Origin: Comamonas koreensis
Lineage (GTDB): Bacteria > Pseudomonadota > Gammaproteobacteria > Burkholderiales > Burkholderiaceae_C
NCBI RefSeq assembly: GCF_014076495.1
Contig: NZ_CP043575.1
Location: 4,955,001 to 5,019,000 of the forward strand
Length of the DNA stretch: 64,000 nt
Direction: 5' to 3'
Shown: positions 29,813 through 39,233 of the stretch, piece after piece
Position numbering within the stretch: the stretch's first letter is position 1
Layout of the letters: each line of letters starts with the position of its first letter
Made by a program: the position numbers and the translations under genes
Notes under the pieces: generated by a model
What the model was told of the DNA's origin: nothing
Database searches by the model: none
The model's input: the letters and a program-made list of their open reading frames with translations, nothing else

Positions 29813-30562
29813 TTACGAGGTCAAAACAGAAACGGAGGCGGGCGCGGCCGCATCGGGCAGCGCTGCCAGGCAAGGGGCCAGCGCGGCATCGATCAAGGCG
29901 GCCTCGCGCTCGGGGTTCACCGCATGGCGCAGCAAGATGCCGCGCAGGCCGGTGGCAGCATGGCGCAGCGCCTGCGGGCCATGGAGAAAGCGGGTTTCAT
30001 AGTGCAGCGACAAAATGATGCCGTGCAGCTCGAACAGCACCTGGTCGGGAGCGACATCGCTGCGCAGCTGGCCTTCGGTCTGGGACTGCACAATCGCGCG
30101 GCGCATCGCATCCATCCAGATGCGCACCGACTCGGACAGCGCATCGCGCACATCGCCGGGCCGGTCATCAAACTCCACCGCGCCGCTGATGTAGAGGCTG
30201 CCGTAGAGGCGGCTGGCATCATTGGGCTGGGCGGTGCTGCCCATCCAGCCGGTGGCCATATGCAGCAAGCGGGCCAGCCCACGGGGCACCTGCAGCGCCG
30301 GTACAAAGATCTCGCGCTCAAAGCGCTCATGGTATTCGCGCACCACCGAGCACTGGAGCTCCTCACGTGAGCCAAAGTGGGCAAACACCCCTGACTTGCT
30401 CATGCCCATGGCCAGCGCCACCATGCCCAGCGACAGGCCATCGAGCCCCTCTTGCGCGGCCAGGGACAGGGCGGCATCCACAATCGCAGCACGCGTTTGG
30501 GCGCCTTTGGCCAGCTTGGCGATCTCGGCAGGGCCTGGGGTGGAAGCAAGGGGTTTGGTCAT
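29813..30562 (-). CDS. TetR family regulator of the fatty-acid cluster
   Basis: A 249-residue TetR protein. The N-terminal HTH reads LSLGMVALAMGMSKSGVFAHFGSREEL (about 42-68); the C-terminal ligand domain is variable. It is first in the operon, 19 bp before the acyl-CoA dehydrogenase, and a 35-bp palindrome lies one base before its start, which suggests autoregulation of the whole cluster with an acyl-CoA as likely inducer (inferred). Confidence 0.9.
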   Translation of the reverse strand: MTKPLASTPGPAEIAKLAKGAQTRAAIVDAALSLAAQEGLDGLSLGMVALAMGMSKSGVFAHFGSREELQCSVVREYHERFEREIFVPALQVPRGLARLLHMATGWMGSTAQPNDASRLYGSLYISGAVEFDDRPGDVRDALSESVRIWMDAMRRAIVQSQTEGQLRSDVAPDQVLFELHGIILSLHYETRFLHGPQALRHAATGLRGILLRHAVNPEREAALIDAALAPCLAALPDAAAPASVSVLTS

Positions 30563-30563
30563 A

Positions 30564-30598
30564 AATCAAAAAATAGCACGGTCGTTCTTTTTTTGATT
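30564..30598. promoter_or_regulatory. Candidate TetR operator, extended palindrome
   Basis: AATCAAAAAA (30564-30573) and TTTTTTGATT (30589-30598) are perfect 10-bp inverted arms centred on ACGGTCGT (30578-30585), itself an ACG-N2-CGT inverted repeat typical of TetR sites. It sits directly upstream of the TetR start, covering the likely promoter or leader. Confidence 0.65.
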
Positions 30599-30676
30599 CT
30601 TGCACAAACCCAGTGTGCTGCCAACCGTTGGTGTGCAAAGCAAGGGTAAACCACGGCAACGGCCGTGCCCCCCATG

Positions 30677-30713
30677 AAAAAAGCTGCTGGCCTTGTCAGG
30701 CTCAGCAGCTTTT
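30677..30713 (-). terminator. Rho-independent terminator downstream of slmA
   Basis: On the minus strand AAAAGCTGCTG and CAGCAGCTTTT form an 11-bp stem around a 13-base loop, ending in TTTTTT. It lies 20 bp after the slmA stop. Confidence 0.88.
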
Positions 30714-30732
30714 GCGATGGGGTTGGCTGGCG

Positions 30733-31413
30733 TCAGTGCGCCATCAAGGACAGGCAGGCGTCGAGCTGCTCGGTGGGCAGGCGGCGGAAATCCGAACGCG
30801 CAAAGCGCTGCAGGCGGCCGATCAGGAAGGACATCAGCACGCTGGAGCGCACATTGGCATCCACGGTGGGCGTAGCCGATGCATCGCCGCCGGGCACCAC
30901 GCGCAGGCACTGGCGCAAGGTGGTCTCGATGCGCTCGAAGAACTGCTGCATGCGCTGTTGCAGACGGGGGTTTTCGGACTGCAGCGCATCGCCCAGCATC
31001 ACGCGCACCATGCCGGGGTTGCGCTCGCCAAACTGCAGCACCATGGCCACGACCCGGTGGGCCTGGGCAATGCCCTGCTCCACGGTCTTGGCGGGGTCCG
31101 GCACATCGCGGCCGGTGATCTGCACGGCCAGGCTGTAGACGGACTGCTCGATGAACTCGATCAGGCCTTCGTACATCTGGGCCTTGCTGGCAAAGTGGCG
31201 GTAGAGGGCCGCCTCGCTGATCGACATTTGCGCGGCCAGTGCCGCCGTGGTGATGCGGTCTGCGCCTGGCTGCTCCAGCATGGCCGCCAGCGTCTGCAGA
31301 ATCTGGATTCGACGCTCTCCGGGTTTTGGACGTTTACGGGTAGGTGCCGGGTTAGCGGCTTCTAGCGGCGCATCGACGAGGTCGGCGGCGAAAGAAGATT
31401 CTTGATCAGACAT
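30733..31413 (-). CDS. slmA: Nucleoid occlusion factor SlmA (TetR family)
   Basis: A 226-residue TetR-type protein with HTH ITTAALAAQMSISEAALYRHFASKAQMYEGLIEF (split here across about residues 58-92) and an SlmA-like C-terminal domain (SVYSLAVQ, NPGMVRVMLGDALQSENPRL). SlmA binds chromosomal sites and stops FtsZ assembly over the nucleoid. Placement after argB is typical for betaproteobacteria. It has a longer disordered N-terminus than the enterobacterial protein. The ATG at 31413 is preferred over one seven codons upstream. Confidence 0.85.
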   Translation of the reverse strand: MSDQESSFAADLVDAPLEAANPAPTRKRPKPGERRIQILQTLAAMLEQPGADRITTAALAAQMSISEAALYRHFASKAQMYEGLIEFIEQSVYSLAVQITGRDVPDPAKTVEQGIAQAHRVVAMVLQFGERNPGMVRVMLGDALQSENPRLQQRMQQFFERIETTLRQCLRVVPGGDASATPTVDANVRSSVLMSFLIGRLQRFARSDFRRLPTEQLDACLSLMAH

Positions 31414-31613
31414 GCGTTGAATATGAGGCTGCACCCGACGCAGTCTCCCAACACCGCCAGGTATTTTTTATTGATAAAAGTAAGGCACTCGCCTCACAGG
31501 TTGCCAGCGCAACCTTGGGCCCTCTGTAACATCTTACTGCAAAAGAACTGCAGAAAAATGATAAAAATCATGTGCATTGCTAGATGCACAAATCAATTAC
31601 GCAATCAAATGTA

Positions 31614-32519
<906 letters not shown>

Positions 32520-32580
32520 TTACAGCAGCGGAGAAGATGCAAAACGCGCATTGTGCCCCAAAGTGCCGCCTGCCTGCTGA

Positions 32581-33681
32581 TCAGCGAATCCAGCCCGGTA
32601 GCTTGAAGCGCACGATCACCAGATAGGCAGCGACATAGGAGACACAGAACAGCGCACAAAAACCGATCAGGATATAGGTGTTGCGCCAGAACAGGACCGC
32701 CGGCACCACGGTGAGCAAAGTGAACGCCCACAAATACGGCGCGGTCCGGTTATTGCGGCGCAGCATGCGGCGCGCCGCATTCTCATCGAGCACGCTGCGC
32801 ACGATGCGGCGGTAGATCAGCTGGTGCAGGTGCAGCGCATCGGCCATGCCCGGCGAGTCGCCGCGCGCGAGCTTGCGGTAGATGGAAAACATGGTCTCCC
32901 AGACCGGATAGATGAGCAGCAGCATCGGGAACCAGGGCGATACGATGGGGTGGCGCTGCACCAAGGTGATGCTGCAAAAGGCGATCACGATGCCCCAGAC
33001 ATAGGCGCCGCCATCGCCGGCAAACAGCTGGCCCATGGGGTAGTTCCAGAACATGAAGCCCAGGGTGGCGGCGGCCGTGATCACCAGGATCGCTGCCAGC
33101 TCGCGGTCACCCAGCTGCAGCGCCACATGGGTGAGCGCCGCGCAGATGATGACCGCCACCATGCCGGCCAGGCCGTTGTAGCCATCGATGATGTTGAAGG
33201 CATGGGGCAGGCCCGCAATGGCCAATACGGCCAGCGCCATGCCCAGCCAGGGCGCGGCGCTCAGCACCGTATCGAGCCAGACCAAGCCCATGCGCGGCAC
33301 CGTCATGCCCAACAGGTAGACGGCCAGCAAGCCGGTCAGCAAAGTGAGGACCAGGCGGTAGCGCACCGTCATGCGCTGGGTCATGTCTTCGGCAATACCA
33401 CCGGCGACGGCGGGCAGCATCGCCATGAAGAAATACAGCACCCACTGGTTCCAGTGCAGCGCATTGCCGTAGTAGCCCCACCAGTTCTGCAGGCCGGCGA
33501 CGCCCACCGTCAGCACCAGGCTGACAAACATCGCCAAACCGCCCAGCCGGGGGATGTTGCCCATATGGAAGCGCTGGGGCAAATCCTTGCCATAGCGTTT
33601 GGCATGGCCGCGCATGCGGCGCACGATGAAACCCGCGCCAATGAGCGTACAGAGAAAAGCGACCACTGCCAGGAAAATCAT
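32581..33681 (-). CDS. WecA-like polyprenyl-phosphate sugar-1-phosphate transferase
   Basis: A 366-residue integral membrane protein with about ten helices. Family marks are NIPRLGGLAMF, NIIDGYNGLAGMV (metal/substrate loop) and FAGDGGAYVWG. Members transfer a sugar-1-phosphate, usually GlcNAc-1-P, from UDP-sugar to undecaprenyl phosphate to start O-antigen or related glycans. Its start overlaps the stop of the next glycosyltransferase by one base, linking it with the polysaccharide locus. Confidence 0.9.
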   Translation of the reverse strand: MIFLAVVAFLCTLIGAGFIVRRMRGHAKRYGKDLPQRFHMGNIPRLGGLAMFVSLVLTVGVAGLQNWWGYYGNALHWNQWVLYFFMAMLPAVAGGIAEDMTQRMTVRYRLVLTLLTGLLAVYLLGMTVPRMGLVWLDTVLSAAPWLGMALAVLAIAGLPHAFNIIDGYNGLAGMVAVIICAALTHVALQLGDRELAAILVITAAATLGFMFWNYPMGQLFAGDGGAYVWGIVIAFCSITLVQRHPIVSPWFPMLLLIYPVWETMFSIYRKLARGDSPGMADALHLHQLIYRRIVRSVLDENAARRMLRRNNRTAPYLWAFTLLTVVPAVLFWRNTYILIGFCALFCVSYVAAYLVIVRFKLPGWIR

Positions 33682-34472
33682 TATTCAATCATCGTGAGTG
33701 CTGCCGTGGGGGTACGCCGGAGCAAGGCCCGGGCGCGCCAGAAAACTGCCGAGGTCCACAGCCGCAGCAAGCTGCGAATATGCCACAAAGCATGGCGCGC
33801 CCGGCGGTGGCTGGCGCGCTGGCCGGCATGGCCCACCACGCAGGCGGCGCGCGCCAGGGTCCAGCCCGCCAGGCGCAGGCGCAGGCACAGATCCACATCC
33901 TCGCAGTACATGAAGTACGCAGTATTGAGCCCGCCAATCCCCTGCCAGACGGGGGTGGGCAGCAGCCACATCGCACCATTGACCCATTCGGCCCGGGTCT
34001 CGCGCCGTTTGACCGCATAGCGGCGCAGCAAGGACCAGGGGGTGGGCAGCTCGCGCTCGCTGTCCTGCAGCTGGCCGTTTTCATCCACCTGCATCGGGTA
34101 GGCCAGGCCCACACCCTGGCGCTGCAGCGCGCGCACCAGCGCGGGGAAGGGGTTGCCGCCCGTCAGATCCACATCCGGGTTCAGCACGCAGACCAGGGGC
34201 TCGGTCGCGCCGGCCAAGGCCGCATTGTGGTTGGCTGAAAAGCCTTGCGGCACGCTGTTGTGGCGCAGCTCCAGCACAAAGGGCCAGCCGCCGGCGGGCG
34301 CCAAGGGTGCGGGCTCGGGCAGGTTCAGGGTCAGCACCACGCGGCGGACACCGGTGCCGCCCGCGCCGTGCAGCGCCAAGGCATCGAGCAGCTGCTGCAC
34401 CATCGCCCCATGGCCATGGCTGACCACGGACAAGGCGATGGGAGGGAGCGGAGAGGTGGGGCTGGCGGACAT
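33681..34472 (-). CDS. GT2 glycosyltransferase (WbbL-like)
   Basis: A 263-residue soluble or peripheral GT2 enzyme: LSVVSHGHGAMVQQLLDAL at the N-terminus, VLTLNLPEP, VCVLNPDVDLTGG as metal-binding region, and MYCEDVDLCLRLRLAGW near the C-terminus. This outline resembles rhamnosyltransferases such as WbbL, which would fit the dTDP-rhamnose genes at 61007-64000; the sugar is not proven. Confidence 0.85.
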   Translation of the reverse strand: MSASPTSPLPPIALSVVSHGHGAMVQQLLDALALHGAGGTGVRRVVLTLNLPEPAPLAPAGGWPFVLELRHNSVPQGFSANHNAALAGATEPLVCVLNPDVDLTGGNPFPALVRALQRQGVGLAYPMQVDENGQLQDSERELPTPWSLLRRYAVKRRETRAEWVNGAMWLLPTPVWQGIGGLNTAYFMYCEDVDLCLRLRLAGWTLARAACVVGHAGQRASHRRARHALWHIRSLLRLWTSAVFWRARALLRRTPTAALTMIE

Positions 34473-34537
34473 CAGCGGGCATTATCCATCAGCGGCCAGT
34501 GCTGAAATCAGCCCAGCGCGCCAGTTGTAACGGCACC

Positions 34538-35464
34538 TCAGTACAGGCGCAGCGCCAGCAGCACACGCAATATCAAGGTGTCAACCTTGCTCATGCGCCA
34601 GTAATAGCGCTGGGTCGAGGCGCGCAACGCCGTCGCCCAGCTGCTGCGGGAGCGGATCAGCATGCGCAGCTGGCGGCGCTGGGTATGGGCCAGGCTGGGG
34701 CCATGGAGCCGGTCGAACTCGCTCAGCTGGTCGATCCAGCCGGGGCCCGCCTGGCGCAGCCGGCGCCAAAAGCGCTGCACGCGCGCCCATTGGCCGGCCA
34801 GGCCCTGCTTTTGCATGCCGATGGTGTTGCTGCCATGCTGGCGGTAGAGGATGTGGCTCTCGCTGTCGAACACCACCTGGCCAAAGGCCGATACCACCAG
34901 GTAGGCCCACCAGTCATGCGCCAGGCAAAAGCCGGGGCGCTGCGCCAGCAGGCGCTCGCGCGCCGCGCGGTTGAGCGCCATCGTGCAACCGGTCGCAATA
35001 TTCTGCACCAGCGCATTGCCCCAGCCAATGCAGCGGCGGTCGTAATCGGGCGAGGGGCCGATGGGCTGCAGATCGCGGTCCACATACTGGGTTCGCGAGC
35101 AGTAGAGCGCCGCGCCCTGCTTGCCTTCCAGCAGCGCCAGCGCGCGGCTCACCTTGCCGGGCAGCCAGACGTCATCCTGGTCGCAGAATAAATAGAAATC
35201 ATAGCCAGCGCCCACGTTTTGCAATAATTCGTAAAAACTAGCTACAAAACCAAGGTTTTCGCCGGCCTGGATGTGGATGTTTGGATGGATGCTGGCATAG
35301 CGCCGGACAATGGCCAGGCTCTGGTCACTGGAGCCATCATCGCGCACCCAGATATCGCAACCCGCATGGCTTTGCGCCAGCAGGGAATCGAGCTGCGCAG
35401 GCAGAAACGGCTCGCCGTTGAATGTAGACAATAGAATTGCCACACGATTTTGCTTGTCAGTCAT
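34538..35464 (-). CDS. GT2 glycosyltransferase (RfbF/rhamnosyltransferase-like)
   Basis: A 308-residue GT2 enzyme with VAILLSTFNGEPFLPAQLDSL, WVRDDGSSDQSLAIV and the metal-binding FLFCDQDDVWLPGK, followed by a C-terminal helical region rich in arginine. CDQDDVW is typical of rhamnosyl- and galactosyltransferases of O-antigen loci. It is divergent from the large fused gene, with only 60 bp between starts, so both promoters must overlap there. Confidence 0.86.
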   Translation of the reverse strand: MTDKQNRVAILLSTFNGEPFLPAQLDSLLAQSHAGCDIWVRDDGSSDQSLAIVRRYASIHPNIHIQAGENLGFVASFYELLQNVGAGYDFYLFCDQDDVWLPGKVSRALALLEGKQGAALYCSRTQYVDRDLQPIGPSPDYDRRCIGWGNALVQNIATGCTMALNRAARERLLAQRPGFCLAHDWWAYLVVSAFGQVVFDSESHILYRQHGSNTIGMQKQGLAGQWARVQRFWRRLRQAGPGWIDQLSEFDRLHGPSLAHTQRRQLRMLIRSRSSWATALRASTQRYYWRMSKVDTLILRVLLALRLY

Positions 35465-35524
35465 TCATCTTTCACCTGCATCTGCAGGCCTATCTCGGCA
35501 AAATTCCTACCCATTCCCATATCC

Positions 35525-38500
35525 ATGACCCGCGAACACCACGTCTACACCCGCCACATCGATCTCCAGCAGCGCAGTTCGCTGTCCGTGCTGGCGAACA
35601 AGATACAGCCGGGCGCCCGGGTGCTCGATCTGGGCTGCGGCCCCGGCGTGCTGGGCCAGTACCTGCACGAGCACAAGGCCTGCACCCTCGATGGTGTGAC
35701 GTTCAGCGCTGAGGAGGCCGCGCTCGCCAGGCCGTATTATCGCGATCTGGCTGTGGCCGATCTGGAACAGATCAACCTGGCTGAAGCTTTTGCGCTGCGC
35801 CAGTATGACTATATCGTCTGCGCCGATGTCCTGGAGCACCTGCGCCAGCCCGAGCAACTGCTGGCCGACTGCCGCGATCTGCTGGCAGAAAACGGCGAAA
35901 TCCTGGTCTCGATCCCCAATGCGGGCTACTGCGGCCTGGTGATGGAGCTGATGCAAGGTGAGCTGCGCTACCGCGAAGAAGGCCTGCTTGACGCCACCCA
36001 CCTGCGCTTTTTCACCCGCCAGTCGCTGCTGCGGCTGATGCAAGCGGGCCAGTGGAGCGTGCAGTCGCTCGAGACCATCGACCGCCCGCTCGACGAATCC
36101 GAATTTGCGCGGACCACCGCCGACAGCCTGCCGCCCGCCGTGATGCGCTACCTGCTGGCCCAGCCCGATGCGCTGGCCTACCAGTTCATCTGCAGTGTCC
36201 GGCCCAGCAGCGATGCCGCTGCAGCCCAGGCCCATGCGCTGCTGGCGATCGAGAGCGAGGCCAACACGGCGCATGCCAGCTTCACCACCAACCTGTACTG
36301 GGCCTATGCCGGCCAGTTCAGCGAGTCGCACAAGCTGATTGCCAAGGGCCAGATCGGCGCCCTGCAGCAGAGCATTCGCTTTGCGCTGCCGCGCTTTGAA
36401 GGCACCCAGCCCACATTGCGCTGGGACCCGGCCGACCGCCCCGGCTTTTTGCACCTGCATGCGATGCGCCTCTATGACGCCAGTGGTGCGCTGCGCTGGC
36501 GCTGGGAAGCGGACCGGCCAGAAGCGCTGGCCCAGGTGCCGCACAGCCAGATCAGCTGGCAGCCGGCCCCCGCCACCGCGCCGGGCAGCACGCTGCTGTT
36601 GCTGACGGGCGATGACCCGCACCTGCACCTGCCGATTGCCCCGGCGCTGCTGCAGGACTGCCTGCAGACCGAAGGTGCGGTGCTCGAAGTCAGCCTGGGC
36701 TGGCCGATGTCGGCCGACTACGCTGCGCTGGCCGATAGCGCCCAGGAGCTGCAGGCCCGCATCCGCCACGCTGATACCGAGGTGCTGCGCGCCCAACAGG
36801 CCCAGGCCGATGCCCACACCCAGCTGCGCCTGCTGCAGGCCCATATGCAGCAGCAGAAAGAAAACCTGGAAGCCGCGATTGCCCAGCAGCAAGAACATAT
36901 CCAGGGCCAGCAGACCCATATCGGCAACCTGCAAACCCACCTGGGCAATATCGAAGCCTCGGAGGCCTACCGTGTGGGCCAGAAACTGGCCAGCGCCAAG
37001 GCGCGGCTGCGCGGCCGGCCTGCGCCCGCCCCGGCCGTTGTGCATGTGCCCGAGCCTGTGCAGGATGCAGTGCAAGCAGTCGATGCACAGGAGGTGATCG
37101 CAGAGCTGGAAGATGATGCAGTGCTCGCCGTTGTTGTCGATGAAGCTGCGCCCGCTGAATCCCGGCCCGAGCCTGTGCGCCCGCTCGCAGCAGCCCAGCC
37201 CGCTCCCATGGTCGACATCATCGTCCCGGTCTACCGGGGCCTGGTCGATACGCAACGCTGCCTGCAGTCGGTGCTGCAAGCGGCCACGCAAACCAATAGC
37301 CAGCTGGTGGTGATCAATGACGCCAGCCCCGAGCCGGAATTGACCGCCTGGCTGCGCGAGCTGGCCCAGCAGGACAGCCGCGTGCAACTGCTGGAAAACG
37401 ACAGCAACCTGGGGTTTGTCGCCACCGTCAACCGAGGCATGGCGCTCAACCCCAGCCATGATGTGCTGCTGCTCAACAGCGACACGGAGGTGTCGCACGA
37501 ATGGCTGGACCGCCTGCACCGGGCGGCCTACAGCGCCACCGATGTGGGCAGCGTCACGCCGCTGTCCAACAACGCGACGATCTGCAGCTACCCGCGCTTT
37601 TGTGAAAAGAATGCGCTGCCGGCCGACGCCGATCTGCTGCGCCTGAACCACCTGGCCGCCAGCGCCAATGCCGGGCAGACGGTCGAGGTGCCCACCGGCG
37701 TGGGCTTTTGCATGTACATCCGCCGCGACTGCCTTGCGCAGACCGGCCTGTTTGATGTGGCGCATTTCGGCAAGGGCTACGGCGAAGAGAACGACTTCTG
37801 CATGCGCGCCCATGACCTGGGCTGGCGCCATCTGCTGGCGCTGGACAGCGTGGTGCTGCACACCGGCGGCGTCAGCTTTGGCGACAGCAAGACGCCGCGC
37901 GAGCAGGCCGCCTACCAGACCCTGCTGCAACTGCACCCTGCTTACGACAGCCTGGTGCAAGCGCATCTGAAGGCCAACCCGGCCCAGGCCGCGCGCAATG
38001 CCATCGACAAGGCACGCCTGCGCCAGCACCCGCTGCCGCGCGTGCTGATGGTGCTGCACAACGCCGGCGGCGGCACCCTGCGCCATGTCAAGGAGCTGGC
38101 CCACAGCCTGCGCGACCGCGCGGTATCGCTGGCCCTGACCCCGCTGGAAGACAACTACATCCGCCTGCAGTGGCTCGATGCGGCCGAAGGCTATGACGAG
38201 GAGTTCCACTGGCCCACGCAGTCTGACGCACTGGTGGCGCAGCTGCGCGAGCTGGGCGTGAGCCATATCCACTTCCACCACCTGATGGGGCTGAACCTGG
38301 AAGTGATGCGCCTGCCCGAGCTGCTGGGCGTGCGCTATGACTTCACCGCCCACGACTACTACGCGATCTGCCCGCAGATCAACCTGATGGAGCCCACCCA
38401 CAACCCGCGCTATGCGGCGCTGGGTGTGCCGCAGTGCCCGCAATGCTCTGGCGCCGAGCCCGCGCCCACCGGCGAGTACATCGATGCCTGGCGCATGCGC

Positions 38501-39217
38501 CACCGCCTGTTCCTGAACCAAGCGCGCTATGTGCTCGCACCCAGCAAGGATGCGGCACTGCGCATGCACGAGTACTTCCCCGATGCGCCAGTGCGCTATG
38601 TCACCCACCATGACATCCCTGATGCAGCCTTGCTGCCTGTGCCCAAGGGCCAGCCGCTGGCGCCCCATGCCCATCTGCGCGTCTTTATCCTCGGCGGCGT
38701 GAGCCTGGCCAAGGGGGGCGATGTGATGGAAGCCGTGGCGCTGGCCGCCGCCCAAAGCCAGGCGCCGGTCGAGCTGCACCTGCTGGGCTACCCGCACCGC
38801 CGCATGCGCACCCAGCCCCATGCCAGCCTGACCGTGCACGGCCCCTATGACGATGCCGACCTGCCCGCACTGATGGCGCGCCTGCAGCCCGATGTGGTCT
38901 GGTTCCCGGCGCTGTGGCCCGAGACCTATAGCTACACCTTGAGCGCTTGCCTGCAAGCCGGTGTGCCGGTGATCGCGCCCGATATCGGCGCCTTCCCCGA
39001 GCGACTGGCAGGCCGCCCCTGGACCTGGCTGCGTCCCTGGAGCACCTCGGCCGACGAATGGCTGGCGCTGCTGCAGGACATTCGCCAGCGCCAGTACGTC
39101 GACGGCCAGCCACCGCTGCCTGCCCCGGCTGCCGCGGTCGATCTGAAAGCCCAGTACCTGCAGCCCTGGAGCTACGGGCACGATTACCTGACGGGTCTGC
39201 GCCCGGCCCTTAATTAA
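35525..39217 (+). CDS. Methyltransferase/coiled-coil/GT2/GT4-like fusion protein
   Basis: A 1230-residue multidomain protein. Residues about 15-210 are a class I SAM methyltransferase (VLDLGCGPGVLGQYL, CADVLEHL, LVSIPNAGYCG). About 245-395 is a beta-rich region without clear function, possibly glycan-binding. About 400-485 is a Gln/His-rich coiled coil. A Pro/Ala/Glu linker follows. About 561-800 is a GT2 domain (VDIIVPVYRGLVDTQ, NSDTEVSHEW, GYGEENDFCMRA). About 835-1215 is a GT-B type transferase (VLMVLHNAGGGTLRHVKEL, AHDYYAICPQ, FPALWPETYSYTLSACLQAG). It probably adds and caps sugars of the exported glycan. The ATG at 35525 is chosen because the methyltransferase begins there. Confidence 0.88.
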   Translation: MTREHHVYTRHIDLQQRSSLSVLANKIQPGARVLDLGCGPGVLGQYLHEHKACTLDGVTFSAEEAALARPYYRDLAVADLEQINLAEAFALRQYDYIVCADVLEHLRQPEQLLADCRDLLAENGEILVSIPNAGYCGLVMELMQGELRYREEGLLDATHLRFFTRQSLLRLMQAGQWSVQSLETIDRPLDESEFARTTADSLPPAVMRYLLAQPDALAYQFICSVRPSSDAAAAQAHALLAIESEANTAHASFTTNLYWAYAGQFSESHKLIAKGQIGALQQSIRFALPRFEGTQPTLRWDPADRPGFLHLHAMRLYDASGALRWRWEADRPEALAQVPHSQISWQPAPATAPGSTLLLLTGDDPHLHLPIAPALLQDCLQTEGAVLEVSLGWPMSADYAALADSAQELQARIRHADTEVLRAQQAQADAHTQLRLLQAHMQQQKENLEAAIAQQQEHIQGQQTHIGNLQTHLGNIEASEAYRVGQKLASAKARLRGRPAPAPAVVHVPEPVQDAVQAVDAQEVIAELEDDAVLAVVVDEAAPAESRPEPVRPLAAAQPAPMVDIIVPVYRGLVDTQRCLQSVLQAATQTNSQLVVINDASPEPELTAWLRELAQQDSRVQLLENDSNLGFVATVNRGMALNPSHDVLLLNSDTEVSHEWLDRLHRAAYSATDVGSVTPLSNNATICSYPRFCEKNALPADADLLRLNHLAASANAGQTVEVPTGVGFCMYIRRDCLAQTGLFDVAHFGKGYGEENDFCMRAHDLGWRHLLALDSVVLHTGGVSFGDSKTPREQAAYQTLLQLHPAYDSLVQAHLKANPAQAARNAIDKARLRQHPLPRVLMVLHNAGGGTLRHVKELAHSLRDRAVSLALTPLEDNYIRLQWLDAAEGYDEEFHWPTQSDALVAQLRELGVSHIHFHHLMGLNLEVMRLPELLGVRYDFTAHDYYAICPQINLMEPTHNPRYAALGVPQCPQCSGAEPAPTGEYIDAWRMRHRLFLNQARYVLAPSKDAALRMHEYFPDAPVRYVTHHDIPDAALLPVPKGQPLAPHAHLRVFILGGVSLAKGGDVMEAVALAAAQSQAPVELHLLGYPHRRMRTQPHASLTVHGPYDDADLPALMARLQPDVVWFPALWPETYSYTLSACLQAGVPVIAPDIGAFPERLAGRPWTWLRPWSTSADEWLALLQDIRQRQYVDGQPPLPAPAAAVDLKAQYLQPWSYGHDYLTGLRPALN

Positions 39218-39233
39218 ATAAAATAGGCCAATA

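Noticed and set aside
35507..39181. An antisense reading frame of over 1200 codons opposite the large fusion gene
   Set aside because: In high-GC DNA the codon bias of a real gene often leaves one antisense frame free of stops. The plus-strand product has clear domain motifs; the antisense product has none. The same applies to long antisense frames at 15748-17235, 27946-30018, 47679-49205 and 50139-52487.
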